Shown in pieces: positions 54,667 to 64,000 of a stretch of 64,000 bases of DNA. Source of the DNA: CANLBN01 sp050633825 (GTDB lineage Bacteria; Pseudomonadota; Gammaproteobacteria; Pseudomonadales; Cellvibrionaceae); assembly GCA_050633825.1 (NCBI GenBank), contig JBOEHG010000013.1:21504-85503 (forward strand), in the 5' to 3' direction. Position numbers and translations under genes: made by a program. Each line of letters opens with the position of its first letter. Positions within the stretch are counted from its first letter, which is position 1. The notes beneath the pieces are model-generated. The model did not search any database. It saw only the letters and a list, made by a program, of their open reading frames with translations, and was not told the origin of the DNA.

Positions 54667-55635
54667 ATGAATCAAATCGTTGTTGCGGCTCTGTACCGCT
54701 TTGTCAGTTTGCCGGATTATGAATCGTTACGGCAGCCTTTATTGGATTATTGCTTGTCGCAAGATATTAAAGGGACCTTATTACTCGCATCCGAGGGTAT
54801 TAACGGTACTGTCGCGGGCAGTCGTGAAGCGATTAATAGTTTGTTGTCCTACCTGCGCCGTGACCCACGTTTATCTGCTGTCGATCACAAAGAGTCTTTT
54901 TATCAAGAAATGCCTTTTTATCGAATGAAGGTGAAGCTTAAAAAAGAAATCGTGACAATGGGCGTTGAAGGAATTGACCCTAATCGAGTCGTAGGCACTT
55001 ATGTTAAACCTGAGGATTGGAATGCCGTTATAAGCGATCCAGAGGTGACGATTGTGGATACCCGTAATTACTATGAGGTGGCTATAGGTACATTTAAAGG
55101 TGCTGTCGACCCCCATACGACCAGCTTCCGCGAATTTCCAGAGTATGTCGATAAGCATTTGGACCCACAAAAGAATAAAAAAGTTGCGATGTTCTGTACT
55201 GGGGGGATTCGTTGTGAAAAGTCGACTGCTTTCTTAAAAGAGCAGGGCTTTGAAGAGGTGTATCACTTACAAGGCGGCATTCTGAAATACCTTGAAGAGG
55301 TACCTAAAGAAGAAAGTCTGTGGGAAGGGGAGTGCTTTGTTTTTGATAACCGTGTAGCCGTGGATCACGATCTCGAAAAAGGCTCGTATGATCAATGTCA
55401 TGGTTGTCGCCACCCAATTACAGAAGAAGATAAACTGTCTGAAAAATATATGCAGGGTGTTGCCTGTCCTCGATGCTTCGATACGCTAACGGTAGAGCAA
55501 AAACAACGCTTTAGTGAAAGGCAAAAACAAATAGAGTTAGCAAAAGAGCGCCATGAAGAGCATATCGGTCTATCGCCTGCTCAACTGCGTGAAGCGCGTC
55601 AGCTCAAAAGAGAACAAAAGAAAGCAGCCGATTAA
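54667..55635 (+). CDS. trhO: tRNA uridine(34) hydroxylase (rhodanese family)
   Basis: 322 residues. The N-terminal acylphosphatase-like domain (LLLASEGINGTVAGSREAI) and central rhodanese domain with Cys loop FCTGGIRCEKSTAFLK match TrhO (YceA). The C-terminus has a Cys cluster (DQCHGCRHP, ACPRC). It hydroxylates U34 of tRNAs on the way to cmo5U. Start ATG at 54667 follows a weak ribosome site. Confidence 0.93.
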   Translation: MNQIVVAALYRFVSLPDYESLRQPLLDYCLSQDIKGTLLLASEGINGTVAGSREAINSLLSYLRRDPRLSAVDHKESFYQEMPFYRMKVKLKKEIVTMGVEGIDPNRVVGTYVKPEDWNAVISDPEVTIVDTRNYYEVAIGTFKGAVDPHTTSFREFPEYVDKHLDPQKNKKVAMFCTGGIRCEKSTAFLKEQGFEEVYHLQGGILKYLEEVPKEESLWEGECFVFDNRVAVDHDLEKGSYDQCHGCRHPITEEDKLSEKYMQGVACPRCFDTLTVEQKQRFSERQKQIELAKERHEEHIGLSPAQLREARQLKREQKKAAD

Positions 55636-55701
55636 TTTTAGTGGTTTCACTATATCCCTGTGATAGCTCTGTGTTATTTAGCCTAGAGTTATTCTGTTAG
55701 G

Positions 55702-56058
55702 CTATTCGGCAGGTCTGCCGGGTGTGTCATGCTCAGCTAAGGTGTTGAGTACTGCATCATTCACCGAATGAGTTAATGCCACCGCCATTTTTTGCATTTG
55801 CGGGCTTAATGCTTCCATCAAGTAGCCATGCTTTCTAGAAGTAAAACACTGACCAAATAGCAAACATTCAGGTTCAACTTCAAAGTGTTCACAGATCAAC
55901 GCTAACTGCTTTTCAGAGGGCCATTGCCCATTGATGATTCGATAAAGCTGCTGTTCATTAATTTCTTTGCCTTCCTTACGCATAAAAATACCACAGCTGG
56001 CAACAGAGCTATACCTCTGTTGTATCATCAATAATAAGCGTTCGCCGTGTCCAATCAT
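55702..56058 (-). CDS. XRE-like helix-turn-helix protein
   Basis: 118 residues. The central segment EINEQQLYRIINGQWPSEKQLALICEHFEVEPECLLFG has the XRE helix-turn-helix and tail pattern of Cro/C1-type proteins. The remaining residues are not informative. It is convergent with trhO and small enough to be a lone regulator. A TAGCCTA/TAGGCTA inverted repeat (55679-55704) covers its stop and may end both transcripts. Confidence 0.65.
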   Translation of the reverse strand: MIGHGERLLLMIQQRYSSVASCGIFMRKEGKEINEQQLYRIINGQWPSEKQLALICEHFEVEPECLLFGQCFTSRKHGYLMEALSPQMQKMAVALTHSVNDAVLNTLAEHDTPGRPAE

Positions 56059-56284
56059 ATGTAAAGTCTAGTTGTCTATTCGCCTATTGATTGATATCGA
56101 TTGATTATATTAAGCGGCCTCTTTAGATAATTAAGATCTGTTTTTTTATATTTTGAAAAGATAACCCCATATTTATAACTTTATTTCATTATTTAAATTT
56201 GCCTAAAAATAGCCTGTTTTGCAATTAGATGATTTAATGCTATGTTGTTTTTCGTGCCATTTTCATTGCTTTAAAGGTGTAGTA

Positions 56285-56413
56285 ATGCAAGAACAAATTA
56301 TTAAATCATTGATGATTTTGCTTGAATTGGCAGAAGAAGGTTTGATTAAAAAAATTAAAATTGAGTGTGAGAACACAGATGGTTCTCACTTTGTGGTTGA
56401 AGAGGGAGAATAA
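56285..56413 (+). CDS. Small protein of unknown function
   Basis: 42 residues from the ATG at 56285 preceded by AAAGGTG; the longer frame from a TTG at 56219 adds an unlikely Cys-rich start. The product (MQEQIIKSLMILLELAEEGLI...) predicts one amphipathic helix and a short beta-hairpin with an acidic end. No function assigned. It is convergent with the ferredoxin gene, one base apart. Confidence 0.45.
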   Translation: MQEQIIKSLMILLELAEEGLIKKIKIECENTDGSHFVVEEGE

Positions 56414-56414
56414 T

Positions 56415-56738
56415 TCAGTACTGGGATTCTGGTAAATGTACAGTGAGCCCTTCCAGCTCTTCGCTTACTTTTATTTGGCAGCTTAAGCGACTGTTGGGGC
56501 GTGGCTCTGATCCGGCCTCTATCATTTCTTTTTCTGTCCCTGATGCAGCGCCAATTTTATCCATCCATTGTTCATCGATATAGCAATGGCATGTTGCGCA
56601 GCTCATGACGCCACCGCATTCACCAAGAATACCATCTATCATATTTTCTACCGCGCCATGCATAACACTGTTGCCAACGGGGACATCAGCTTCAAACATA
56701 TTGCCATCATGAGTCACATAGAATATTAGTGGCATCAT
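56415..56738 (-). CDS. 2Fe-2S ferredoxin
   Basis: 107 residues with the adrenodoxin-type cluster pattern: ECGGVMSCATCHCYI supplies three Cys (C-x5-C-x2-C) and LSCQI the fourth. Extra Cys in the loop are notable. It serves as an electron donor for a ring-hydroxylating or P450-type partner, or in Fe-S assembly; no partner is adjacent. Length is normal. Confidence 0.9.
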   Translation of the reverse strand: MMPLIFYVTHDGNMFEADVPVGNSVMHGAVENMIDGILGECGGVMSCATCHCYIDEQWMDKIGAASGTEKEMIEAGSEPRPNSRLSCQIKVSEELEGLTVHLPESQY

Positions 56739-56809
56739 CGACCCTCTTTTCGTTTATTATATTCAGCTTATCTATTTATCTATCCTAATAGAATTTTTGA
56801 GAATAGGCT

Positions 56810-57061
56810 ATGAATGATCACCCGAATGATTCAGCAGTATCATTAAAAACAGGACGCTATCGCCACTATAAAGGAGGAGAGTATGACGTTATTTCCGTTG
56901 CTACCCACAGTGAAACAGGAGAAACGCTGGTTGTCTATCGGTGCTTATATGATGAGGGCTCTTGGTGGGTAAGGCCCTTAGACATGTTTACGGAAAGCGT
57001 AACGGTTGATGGTAAAAAGTTTCCTCGTTTTACCTTGTTGCACGAAGTTGATAAGCCATGA
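56810..57061 (+). CDS. DUF1653 family protein
   Basis: 83 residues. RYRHYKGGEYDVISVATHSETGE, VVYRCLY and WWVRPLDMF are characteristic of DUF1653, a small beta-barrel-like domain of unknown function. Its stop overlaps the tadA start by 4 bases, so the two are translationally coupled. Confidence 0.9.
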   Translation: MNDHPNDSAVSLKTGRYRHYKGGEYDVISVATHSETGETLVVYRCLYDEGSWWVRPLDMFTESVTVDGKKFPRFTLLHEVDKP

Positions 57062-57528
57062 GTGATCAAGATCAATATTGGATGCAGCAGGCATTGTTGT
57101 TAGCTGATCAGGCTGAATCCTTGGAAGAGGTTCCCGTAGGTGCCTTGCTTGTTTTAAACGATGAAGTTATTGGTCGAGGTTACAATCAACCGATTACGAC
57201 AAATGACCCCACTGCTCACGCTGAAATCATTGCCTTACGAGATGCTGCAAAACACTTGGGCAATTATCGCTTAGTGGGTGCAACTCTTTATGTAACGATA
57301 GAGCCTTGTACGATGTGTGCCGGAGCGATTATTCACAGTCGGATTAGTCGTTTGGTCTATGGTGCAACAGAACCCAAAGCCGGCGCCATTAGTAGTTGCT
57401 CCCAGCTGTTAGATGCAGATTATGTGAACTATAAAGTGGATTATTTAGGGGGTGTTTGTGCTGATGAATGCTCACAAAAAATATCGGATTTTTTTTCTAA
57501 ACGTCGCCGACAAAAGAAAGAAAAATAA
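57058..57528 (+). CDS. tadA: tRNA-specific adenosine deaminase TadA
   Basis: 156 residues. Zinc ligands and catalytic Glu are visible in TAHAEIIALRDAA and PCTMCAGAIIHSRI. TadA converts A34 to inosine in tRNA-Arg. Length and motifs are standard. It overlaps the DUF1653 gene and converges on mltF. Confidence 0.95.
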   Translation: MSDQDQYWMQQALLLADQAESLEEVPVGALLVLNDEVIGRGYNQPITTNDPTAHAEIIALRDAAKHLGNYRLVGATLYVTIEPCTMCAGAIIHSRISRLVYGATEPKAGAISSCSQLLDADYVNYKVDYLGGVCADECSQKISDFFSKRRRQKKEK

Positions 57529-57553
57529 TTAGGTGTTAAAGAGTAAACGTCAC

Positions 57554-59026
57554 TTATAATTGAGAAAGGGTGCCATTTTTAATACGTGAGAAGTTCACGG
57601 GTTCTATTTCATTTTGCAGTTCCAGTGCTAAGCGTCTTTGCTGTGATTCATGATGCCAGACAAGGATATTATGAAAGTTACGAATGTTTTCAACGTATTT
57701 GACAGGTTCCCAGCCTCTGGCATAACCGTGGCGAGTATTTTTGTAGTATTTCTTTTTACTGAGTAATGGTAAGCGTTCTTTAACATCATTCCAAAGGTCG
57801 GGGTTTCCGCCTTGTTGTTCAGTTAAAATGCGAGCATCTTCCAAATGACCAAAACCAACATTGTAAGCGGCTAAGGTCATCCATAGTCGGTCAGGGTTTT
57901 GTATACGGTCGGGTATCCTATTCATCATTTGGATTAAATATTTAGCGCCACCATGGATACTTTCTTGAGGGTCTGTTCTATCTTTAACACCGAGCGCTTT
58001 GGCAGTTTTGCGTGTCAGCATCATTAAGCCGCGTACACCGGTAAAGGATTTAGCATTCGCATTCCAGTGAGACTCTTGGTAACTCATTGCAGCGAGGAAT
58101 AGCCAGTCGAGTTTGAATTCATTGGCTGTTTCGCGAAAATACTCTTCCCAACGCGGTAGGCGTTTATCAATATGTTTTGAAAAGGTTAAAGCGCCACCTT
58201 CATCCAGGTAGTCTGCTTCAAAGTATTTGTCAGTCAGCGCCGCAAGTTCACCATTACCTTGGTATTCTTTTAAAAAGACATTGGCTGATTTGTAAAGGCT
58301 TTGGTCGCCACCTTTTGGGAAGGCCCAAGCGATATTATCCAGCTCCGGTAAGTCAAACGCGCGTCGGGCTCTTGGATAAATATTGCTGTTAACGGTATAT
58401 GCTGTGGAGTCAACAATAGTAATATCGGCTCGGCCGCTATGCACCATTTCCAGCAGATCGAGCTGTTCCATGTCTTCCATTTCTCGCCATGTTAGATCCG
58501 GTAAATCTTCTTTAAGCCTTTTGAGGAGTTCGACATGAGAGCTTTTTGCCACAGCAACAATATCCATATCGAGAAGGTCTTCAAGCACTTTGGGGCGTGG
58601 ACTGCCTCTTTGGTAAATGACTTGCTGTTTGACCTGCATGTAGGGGACGGAAAACTGTAATACTTTTTGGCGCTCTTCTGTCACGCTTAAGCCATTAGCG
58701 GCGAATTGGCCATTTGTACTGCCAATAAGCTGAAGCATATTCCCTAAATTGGATTCGTCTTGAATAACCAGTTCGACACCCAAGTGATCTGCAAAGGCTT
58801 CTGCTAGTTCATATTCAAAGCCGGTATAGCCAAAAGGGCCTTCGTAGTAAGTGATGGGTCCATTACTGGATAAAATGGAGATATAGCCTTGGTCAACAAT
58901 ACGTTCAAGTAGAGTAGGTACGGTACTACCGGATAGCATAAACGGCATCATACACAATAAGAGCCCACCCAATGTATAGAAAGGGCGTCCTAAAGGCTGA
59001 TGATGTTTGGTCGAAGTGCTATGCAT
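57554..59026 (-). CDS. mltF: Membrane-bound lytic murein transglycosylase F
   Basis: 490 residues. An N-terminal hydrophobic segment (about 17-34) anchors or exports it. Residues about 45-275 form a solute-binding-protein-3-like domain (GFEYELAEAFADHLGVEL), and residues about 290-460 an SLT lysozyme-like domain with catalytic Glu in SYQESHWNANA and AYNVGFGHLEDA. It cleaves peptidoglycan glycan strands. Domain order and length match MltF. Confidence 0.95.
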   Translation of the reverse strand: MHSTSTKHHQPLGRPFYTLGGLLLCMMPFMLSGSTVPTLLERIVDQGYISILSSNGPITYYEGPFGYTGFEYELAEAFADHLGVELVIQDESNLGNMLQLIGSTNGQFAANGLSVTEERQKVLQFSVPYMQVKQQVIYQRGSPRPKVLEDLLDMDIVAVAKSSHVELLKRLKEDLPDLTWREMEDMEQLDLLEMVHSGRADITIVDSTAYTVNSNIYPRARRAFDLPELDNIAWAFPKGGDQSLYKSANVFLKEYQGNGELAALTDKYFEADYLDEGGALTFSKHIDKRLPRWEEYFRETANEFKLDWLFLAAMSYQESHWNANAKSFTGVRGLMMLTRKTAKALGVKDRTDPQESIHGGAKYLIQMMNRIPDRIQNPDRLWMTLAAYNVGFGHLEDARILTEQQGGNPDLWNDVKERLPLLSKKKYYKNTRHGYARGWEPVKYVENIRNFHNILVWHHESQQRRLALELQNEIEPVNFSRIKNGTLSQL

Positions 59027-59285
59027 GGCTTAAAAACATGGTGTAAAAATAAGTTTCCTTAACTTGGGCCTGTTAAAGGGGCTAAATCGGCTTAAATTTA
59101 ATCAAAGTATACCTTATTACGTGCCAAAAGCCGATTTATACCATTTCCTACAGTGTTTTTGTATGTAAGTGCTTACCAATAATGACTTCAATTCCCTGCT
59201 TATTTAGTGGATATGATGCACGTAGTAGGTCTTATCGAGTACAATAGCGCGCTTTTCCGCACCGCAACTCTTAGACTGTATTTTC

Positions 59286-62200
59286 ATGACAATGCTCATT
59301 ATTTATGGCGCGCCGGCGCTATCTTCTTTTCGTTCCGACAAGCTACAACAGCGTTTAGCTGAAATTTCAGCTGATATTCGACTAAAACAAGCCAATTATG
59401 TTCATTTTGCTTCGGTCTCCGAAGACTTAAGTGCTGAAGAGCATAGGGTACTAGAGCAGCTTTTAGATTATGGTGATCTTGGTCATAACTCTGCAGTTGT
59501 TGACGGTGACGAGAGTGAATTGTTGGTCAGTGTGCCTCGTCCGGGCACCATTTCACCGTGGTCATCGAAGGCAACAGATATTGCCCATAACGCCGGTCTA
59601 TCTAAAGTACAGCGCGTTGAAAGAGGAATTGTTTACCAGCTTGAGGGTATCAATGACGATATAAAAGCAGCCGTTACTACTTGCCTCCATGATCGTATGG
59701 TGGAGTCAGTGTTGTCTTCTCTTACTGCGGCAGAGCAGCTGTTTTACCAGCAAGACCCAGAGCCCCAGACGGAAGTCGATATTTTAGGTGGCGGTAAAGA
59801 CGCGCTTGCACAAGCGAATACTGATTTAGGCTTGGCCTTAGCGGATGACGAAATAGAGTATTTGGTCGAGAGTTTTCAGTCGCTGGGCCGTAATCCGGTG
59901 GATGTTGAATTAATGATGTTTGCTCAGGCAAACTCTGAGCATTGTCGACATAAAATCTTTAATGCCTCTTGGACTGTTGACGGCGAAGATCAGCCCGTTT
60001 CTCTCTTTAAAATGATCAAGAACACCTACGAACAGGGTGGTGATAATGTGCTGTCGGCTTATGCCGATAATGCATCCGTTGTCGTGGGCAGTGAGGGCGG
60101 ACGTTTTTACCCTGACCCCAATGACTTGACCTATGGCTATCATCAAGAGCCGATCCACCTTTTGATGAAAGTGGAAACCCATAACCACCCAACAGCGATT
60201 GCACCTTTTCCCGGTGCGGGTACCGGTTCGGGTGGCGAGATCCGTGATGAAGGTGCGGTAGGCCGTGGTTCTAAACCGAAAGTGGGTTTGACTGGCTTTA
60301 CGGTTTCCAATTTACAAATCCCCGGCTATGAAATGCCATGGGAGATGGACTACGGTAAACCTGACCGTATTGTGACTGCCTTGGATATTATGCTTGAAGG
60401 TCCGATCGGTGGTGCTGCATTTAACAACGAGTTTGGCCGCCCTAATATCTGTGGCTATTTTAGAACCTTTGAAATGGATTTTGGGGGTGAGCGCCGTGGT
60501 TACCATAAACCAATCATGTTGGCCGGTGGCTATGGCAATATTAAAGCAGAGCATGTGGATCAGCACGAATTTAAACCCGGAGCCAAACTGATTGTGTTGG
60601 GTGGTCCGGCTATGTTGATCGGTTTAGGTGGCGGTGCGGCTTCTTCTATGTCTTCAGGCTCTTCTTCAGAAGACCTCGACTTTGCTTCCGTTCAGCGCCA
60701 AAACCCTGAAATAGAGCGCCGCTGTCAGGAGGTCATTGACCAATGCTGGCAGTTGAGTGAGAACAACCCTATCGCATTTATTCATGATGTCGGTGCCGGT
60801 GGTTTATCCAATGCTTTTCCTGAGTTAGTAAAAGACGGTGGTTGTGGTGGTACTTTCGATCTAAGAAAAGTGCCTAATGATGAACCCGGAATGAGTCCGC
60901 TAGCGATCTGGTGTAATGAGTCGCAAGAGCGTTATGTCATGGCAGTAATGCCTGAAGATTTGGCTCGTTTTGAAGCCATTTGCCAGCGTGAGCGTTGTCC
61001 TTATGCTGTGGTCGGTGAATCAACAGAAGAGCAACACCTGCGAGTCAATGATACTTTACTCGATGCCAGGCCAGTGGATTTACCCATGTCTATTTTGTTT
61101 GGTAAACCACCTAAAATGCATCGCGAAGCCGAGCGTTATCAAGCACCAAGTACTGGTTTTGATACCAGCCACGTTGACCTTAAAGAGGCCATACATCGCG
61201 TATTAAAGCATCCAACCGTTGCCAGTAAGCAATTCTTAATTACTATCGGTGATCGTTCAGTTACCGGGCAGGTTGTTCGCGACCAGATGGTGGGCCCTTG
61301 GCAAATTCCAGTAGCAGACTGTGCCGTAACAACCGTGTCTTATGACAGCTATGCCGGTGAAGCCATGTCTATGGGTGAGCGAACGCCTATGGCATTGTTG
61401 GATGCCCCGGCATCAGGCCGCATGGCTATTGGTGAAGCAATTACCAATATCGCAGCCACACGTATACAGCAATTAAGTGATATAAAATTATCGGCTAACT
61501 GGATGTGTGCTGCAGGCCATCAAGGCGAAGATGAAAAGCTATTCCGTACCGTTGAAACAATTGGTATGGACTTATGTCCAGCGCTTGGGATTACGATTCC
61601 AGTCGGTAAAGACTCCATGTCTATGAGAACTGCTTGGCAGGATCGAGGGCAAGATAAAGCCGTGACTGCACCGATGTCCGTTGTAATTTCAGCCTTCGCG
61701 CCAGTGGTTGATGTACGTGAAACCATGACACCGCAACTGCAAATGGTTGACGGTAGTGAGTTGTTATTGATTGATTTAGGTGCCGGTCAGAAACGTCTAG
61801 GTGCTTCAATATTGGCTCAAGTCTATGGCGAGCTGGGTGATGAGGTTGCTGATATTAACGATGCGTCACTACTGAAAAGTTTTTTTAACGCTATCCAAAC
61901 CTGTTTAGCGAAGGACGATTTATTGGCTTACCATGATCGTAGTGATGGTGGCTTATTAACTACCTTATGCGAAATGGCCTTTGCGGGTCATTGTGGTATT
62001 GATGTTGATCTTTCGGCGATAAACGCAGACCCAATAGCGACATTGTTTAACGAAGAGTTGGGCGCAGTTATCCAAGTCAGCAGTGATAAAGTCTCCTTAG
62101 TTAAATCCCGTTTTGCTGACTTGGGTTTAGGCGAATGTGTTTATAGCATCGGCCATCTTAATAACGATGATGCCATTCGTATTAAACAAACAGCCGAGCA

Positions 62201-63173
62201 GCTTATCTTTGATGCTAAGCGCGCAGACTTACAAAGTGTGTGGAGCGAGACCAGTTATCACATGCAATCGTTGCGAGATAACCCCGACTGTGCGCAGCAA
62301 GAATTTGATTTAATTCAGCAAGAAAACCCCGGTTTAACCACATCTTTAAGTTATGACCCTACTGATGATATATCAGCACCTTTTATTGCAGCAGGCGTAA
62401 AGCCAAAAGTAGCCATCCTCCGCGAGCAAGGGGTTAATGGTCATGTAGAAATGGCAGCAGCATTTGATCGTGCTGGTTTTACCGCAGTGGATGTTCATAT
62501 GAGTGATATCCTGGCTGGTCGTGTTCACCTTAGAGACTTTAAAGGTTTAGCAGCATGTGGCGGTTTTTCTTACGGTGATGTTCTCGGTGCGGGTGAGGGT
62601 TGGGCAAAGACCATACTGTTTAATGATATTGCCCGTGATCAATTCGAGTCATTCTTTCATCGCAATGATACCTTCAGTTTGGGGGTGTGTAATGGTTGCC
62701 AGATGATGTCCAATTTACACAGTCTCATTCCCGGAACAGAACATTGGCCGCACTTCGGTCGCAATGTGTCAGAGCAGTTCGAGGCACGCTTTAGCTTGGT
62801 TCAAATTCCTGAAACGCCTTCGGTCTTGCTTCAAGGAATGGCGGGCTCTCATTTACCGGTTGCCATTGCCCATGGTGAAGGTCGTGCGGAATTTGCTTCT
62901 GATAAGACTTTTCGTCAATGTGATGAGAGTGGACTTGTTTCTATGCGCTATGTTGATAACAACCTACAGCAAGCGGCAGCATATCCGGCTAACCCTAATG
63001 GCTCCGCTGGCGCCATTGCGAGTGTCACCTCAACAGATGGCCGAGTCACTATTATGATGCCTCACCCCGAGCGCGTATTCCGTACGATAACTAACTCATG
63101 GAAACCAAAAGGTTGGCAAGAAGATGGCGGCTGGTTGCGTATTTTTAGAAATGCTCGCGTGTTTGTTGAATAA
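59286..63173 (+). CDS. purL: Phosphoribosylformylglycinamidine synthase
   Basis: 1295 residues, the large single-chain proteobacterial form. The N-terminal domain, FGAM synthase core (ANSEHCRHKIFNASW, KVETHNHPTAIAPFPGAGTG), a second half-domain (DQMVGPWQIPVADCAV, HDRSDGGLLTTLCEMAFAG) and a C-terminal glutaminase domain (GVCNGCQMMSNL nucleophile Cys, MPHPERVFR His/Glu) are all present. It catalyses the ATP- and glutamine-dependent fourth step of purine synthesis. ATG at 59286 is preferred; 59292 is a close alternative. Confidence 0.97.
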   Translation: MTMLIIYGAPALSSFRSDKLQQRLAEISADIRLKQANYVHFASVSEDLSAEEHRVLEQLLDYGDLGHNSAVVDGDESELLVSVPRPGTISPWSSKATDIAHNAGLSKVQRVERGIVYQLEGINDDIKAAVTTCLHDRMVESVLSSLTAAEQLFYQQDPEPQTEVDILGGGKDALAQANTDLGLALADDEIEYLVESFQSLGRNPVDVELMMFAQANSEHCRHKIFNASWTVDGEDQPVSLFKMIKNTYEQGGDNVLSAYADNASVVVGSEGGRFYPDPNDLTYGYHQEPIHLLMKVETHNHPTAIAPFPGAGTGSGGEIRDEGAVGRGSKPKVGLTGFTVSNLQIPGYEMPWEMDYGKPDRIVTALDIMLEGPIGGAAFNNEFGRPNICGYFRTFEMDFGGERRGYHKPIMLAGGYGNIKAEHVDQHEFKPGAKLIVLGGPAMLIGLGGGAASSMSSGSSSEDLDFASVQRQNPEIERRCQEVIDQCWQLSENNPIAFIHDVGAGGLSNAFPELVKDGGCGGTFDLRKVPNDEPGMSPLAIWCNESQERYVMAVMPEDLARFEAICQRERCPYAVVGESTEEQHLRVNDTLLDARPVDLPMSILFGKPPKMHREAERYQAPSTGFDTSHVDLKEAIHRVLKHPTVASKQFLITIGDRSVTGQVVRDQMVGPWQIPVADCAVTTVSYDSYAGEAMSMGERTPMALLDAPASGRMAIGEAITNIAATRIQQLSDIKLSANWMCAAGHQGEDEKLFRTVETIGMDLCPALGITIPVGKDSMSMRTAWQDRGQDKAVTAPMSVVISAFAPVVDVRETMTPQLQMVDGSELLLIDLGAGQKRLGASILAQVYGELGDEVADINDASLLKSFFNAIQTCLAKDDLLAYHDRSDGGLLTTLCEMAFAGHCGIDVDLSAINADPIATLFNEELGAVIQVSSDKVSLVKSRFADLGLGECVYSIGHLNNDDAIRIKQTAEQLIFDAKRADLQSVWSETSYHMQSLRDNPDCAQQEFDLIQQENPGLTTSLSYDPTDDISAPFIAAGVKPKVAILREQGVNGHVEMAAAFDRAGFTAVDVHMSDILAGRVHLRDFKGLAACGGFSYGDVLGAGEGWAKTILFNDIARDQFESFFHRNDTFSLGVCNGCQMMSNLHSLIPGTEHWPHFGRNVSEQFEARFSLVQIPETPSVLLQGMAGSHLPVAIAHGEGRAEFASDKTFRQCDESGLVSMRYVDNNLQQAAAYPANPNGSAGAIASVTSTDGRVTIMMPHPERVFRTITNSWKPKGWQEDGGWLRIFRNARVFVE

Positions 63174-63274
63174 TAGTCTCTGAGTAGAGGCTCGGTTCTA
63201 TAAAACTATTATGGTTGTCAGGCCTATTTTATAGACATTAAAGTAATAACTGATATTAAAATTGATAACATGTA

Positions 63275-63327
63275 TTAGCGAGGTTTATGGGTCTTGTATA
63301 CTCTATATTACCCATAAAACTCGCTAA
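63275..63327 (+). terminator. 18-bp inverted repeat downstream of purL
   Basis: TTAGCGAGGTTTATGGGT (63275-63292) and ACCCATAAAACTCGCTAA (63310-63327) pair over 18 positions with one mismatch around a 17-base loop. There is no T-run. It probably ends or protects the purL transcript. Its length and near-perfect symmetry also allow a small mobile or palindromic repeat. Confidence 0.55.
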
Positions 63328-63409
63328 ATGATAACCAGTTACTGTTCCTTATATCCTGCTTTTTTCGCCAGCTGCTAGACTTAAAAGAGTGCTCTCTTTT
63401 GGTTTGCTA

Positions 63410-64000
63410 GTGAATAAAACCCCTTTAATCTATACAGTAAAATCTATCTGTGCTCTTGCTGCTATTACGGTAGTCGGCTGTGCTGGGTTTTCCTCGTCCC
63501 AAGGTGAAAGCAATAATAGAAATACAACTGATACATTGCCAGTTTCTAAAAAAGAAATCATTGTTGCCGTAAATTCACCTAAAAAAATAGTCTCCAACAA
63601 TGTAGTTAATGATCAGAATAATAAAAATATTGTTGTTGATAAGGTAACTATAAAGCCCATTAAAAAATATAATAATACTGTTTTTATTAATAAAAACAAA
63701 AAAAATAGTGTAATTAAAAAAACGACCTCAATTAATGAGAAGAAAAAAAATATCAAGCCAGTCCCTATAGATAAAAAAGAAAAAGAAAGTTCAGTAATTA
63801 ATCTGAATATTGATCCTGATAATGAAAAAATGAAATTACATTCTAAAAGTTATGGTTCTAAAAAAATAAACGATAAAAAAAGTGAGTTTTTTTTGAAAGA
63901 AAAAATAACTTCGAAAAATTCAGATGAAAAAAAATATAAAATAAATAGTAGCGTTGCAGATTTAACAAATAATACTGCTGTAGAGAATGTAGAGAATGTA
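63410..64000 (+). CDS. Lys/Asn-rich lipoprotein, 3' truncated by window end
   Basis: An open frame of 197 codons runs to the last base. From GTG 63410 it reads a short hydrophobic signal with lipobox VVGC (about residue 24), then a highly polar sequence dominated by Lys, Asn, Ser and Ile. The last bases are a tandem GTAGAGAAT repeat (VENVENV). A GTG at 63389 is an alternative start. Codon use is extreme A/T compared with purL. It could be the N-terminal linker of a larger envelope protein. No function assigned. Confidence 0.65.
   Translation, partial: MNKTPLIYTVKSICALAAITVVGCAGFSSSQGESNNRNTTDTLPVSKKEIIVAVNSPKKIVSNNVVNDQNNKNIVVDKVTIKPIKKYNNTVFINKNKKNSVIKKTTSINEKKKNIKPVPIDKKEKESSVINLNIDPDNEKMKLHSKSYGSKKINDKKSEFFLKEKITSKNSDEKKYKINSSVADLTNNTAVENVENV

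Overview
The window is an AT-rich stretch of a Gram-negative chromosome, most likely from a marine gammaproteobacterium in or near the Cellvibrionales/Oceanospirillales. The evidence is the gamma-type housekeeping set on the right (dusC, bolA, trhO, tadA, mltF, full-length single-chain purL), outer-membrane proteins (porin, autotransporter) and many lipoproteins. The genus cannot be fixed from the sequence alone.

Positions 643-37351 are a complete type VI secretion (T6SS) locus except for the spike. The left arm (+) has an FHA protein, a membrane Ser/Thr kinase and a caspase-fold Sel1 lipoprotein, with an alpha/beta-hydrolase lipoprotein on the other strand. Next, on the minus strand, are a three-gene module (glycosyltransferase, AMP-ligase, methyltransferase) and a Calx-beta autotransporter. 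The minus-strand membrane-complex operon reads tagH-tssJ-tssK-tssL-tssM-tagF-PP2C phosphatase. Divergent from it, the plus-strand sheath/baseplate operon reads kinase-tssA-tssB-tssC-tssC2-tagJ-tssE-tssF-tssG-tssH-hcp. A divergent Hcp-like gene on the minus strand closes the locus. There are two kinases, two FHA proteins and one PP2C phosphatase. TssL begins with repeated D-K/R-T-I/V-I-x-P motifs that recur just before the kinase domain of the first kinase, which suggests a threonine-phosphorylation/FHA switch. tssH is broken by a two-N assembly gap that removes its second Walker B motif. No vgrG or PAAR gene is present.

Positions 37652-46279 are an amide/urea-type uptake and hydrolysis operon: a secreted binding protein, LivH-type permease, fused LivM-LivG protein, LivF-type ATPase, GatC-like small protein, amidase-signature enzyme, and then AmiC (signal-less ligand sensor) and AmiR (ANTAR antiterminator). 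A strong sigma-70-like promoter and a leader of about 300 nt precede it. A complex inverted-repeat structure follows amiR, then a histidine-kinase-like protein lacking its phosphoacceptor His, a porin, a small exported protein and an orphan Anbu proteasome-like hydrolase.

Positions 51034-64000 are mostly housekeeping: gamma-glutamyltransferase, dusC, bolA, trhO, an HTH regulator, a 2Fe-2S ferredoxin, a DUF1653 protein, tadA, mltF and purL. A Lys/Asn-rich lipoprotein is cut off by the window end.
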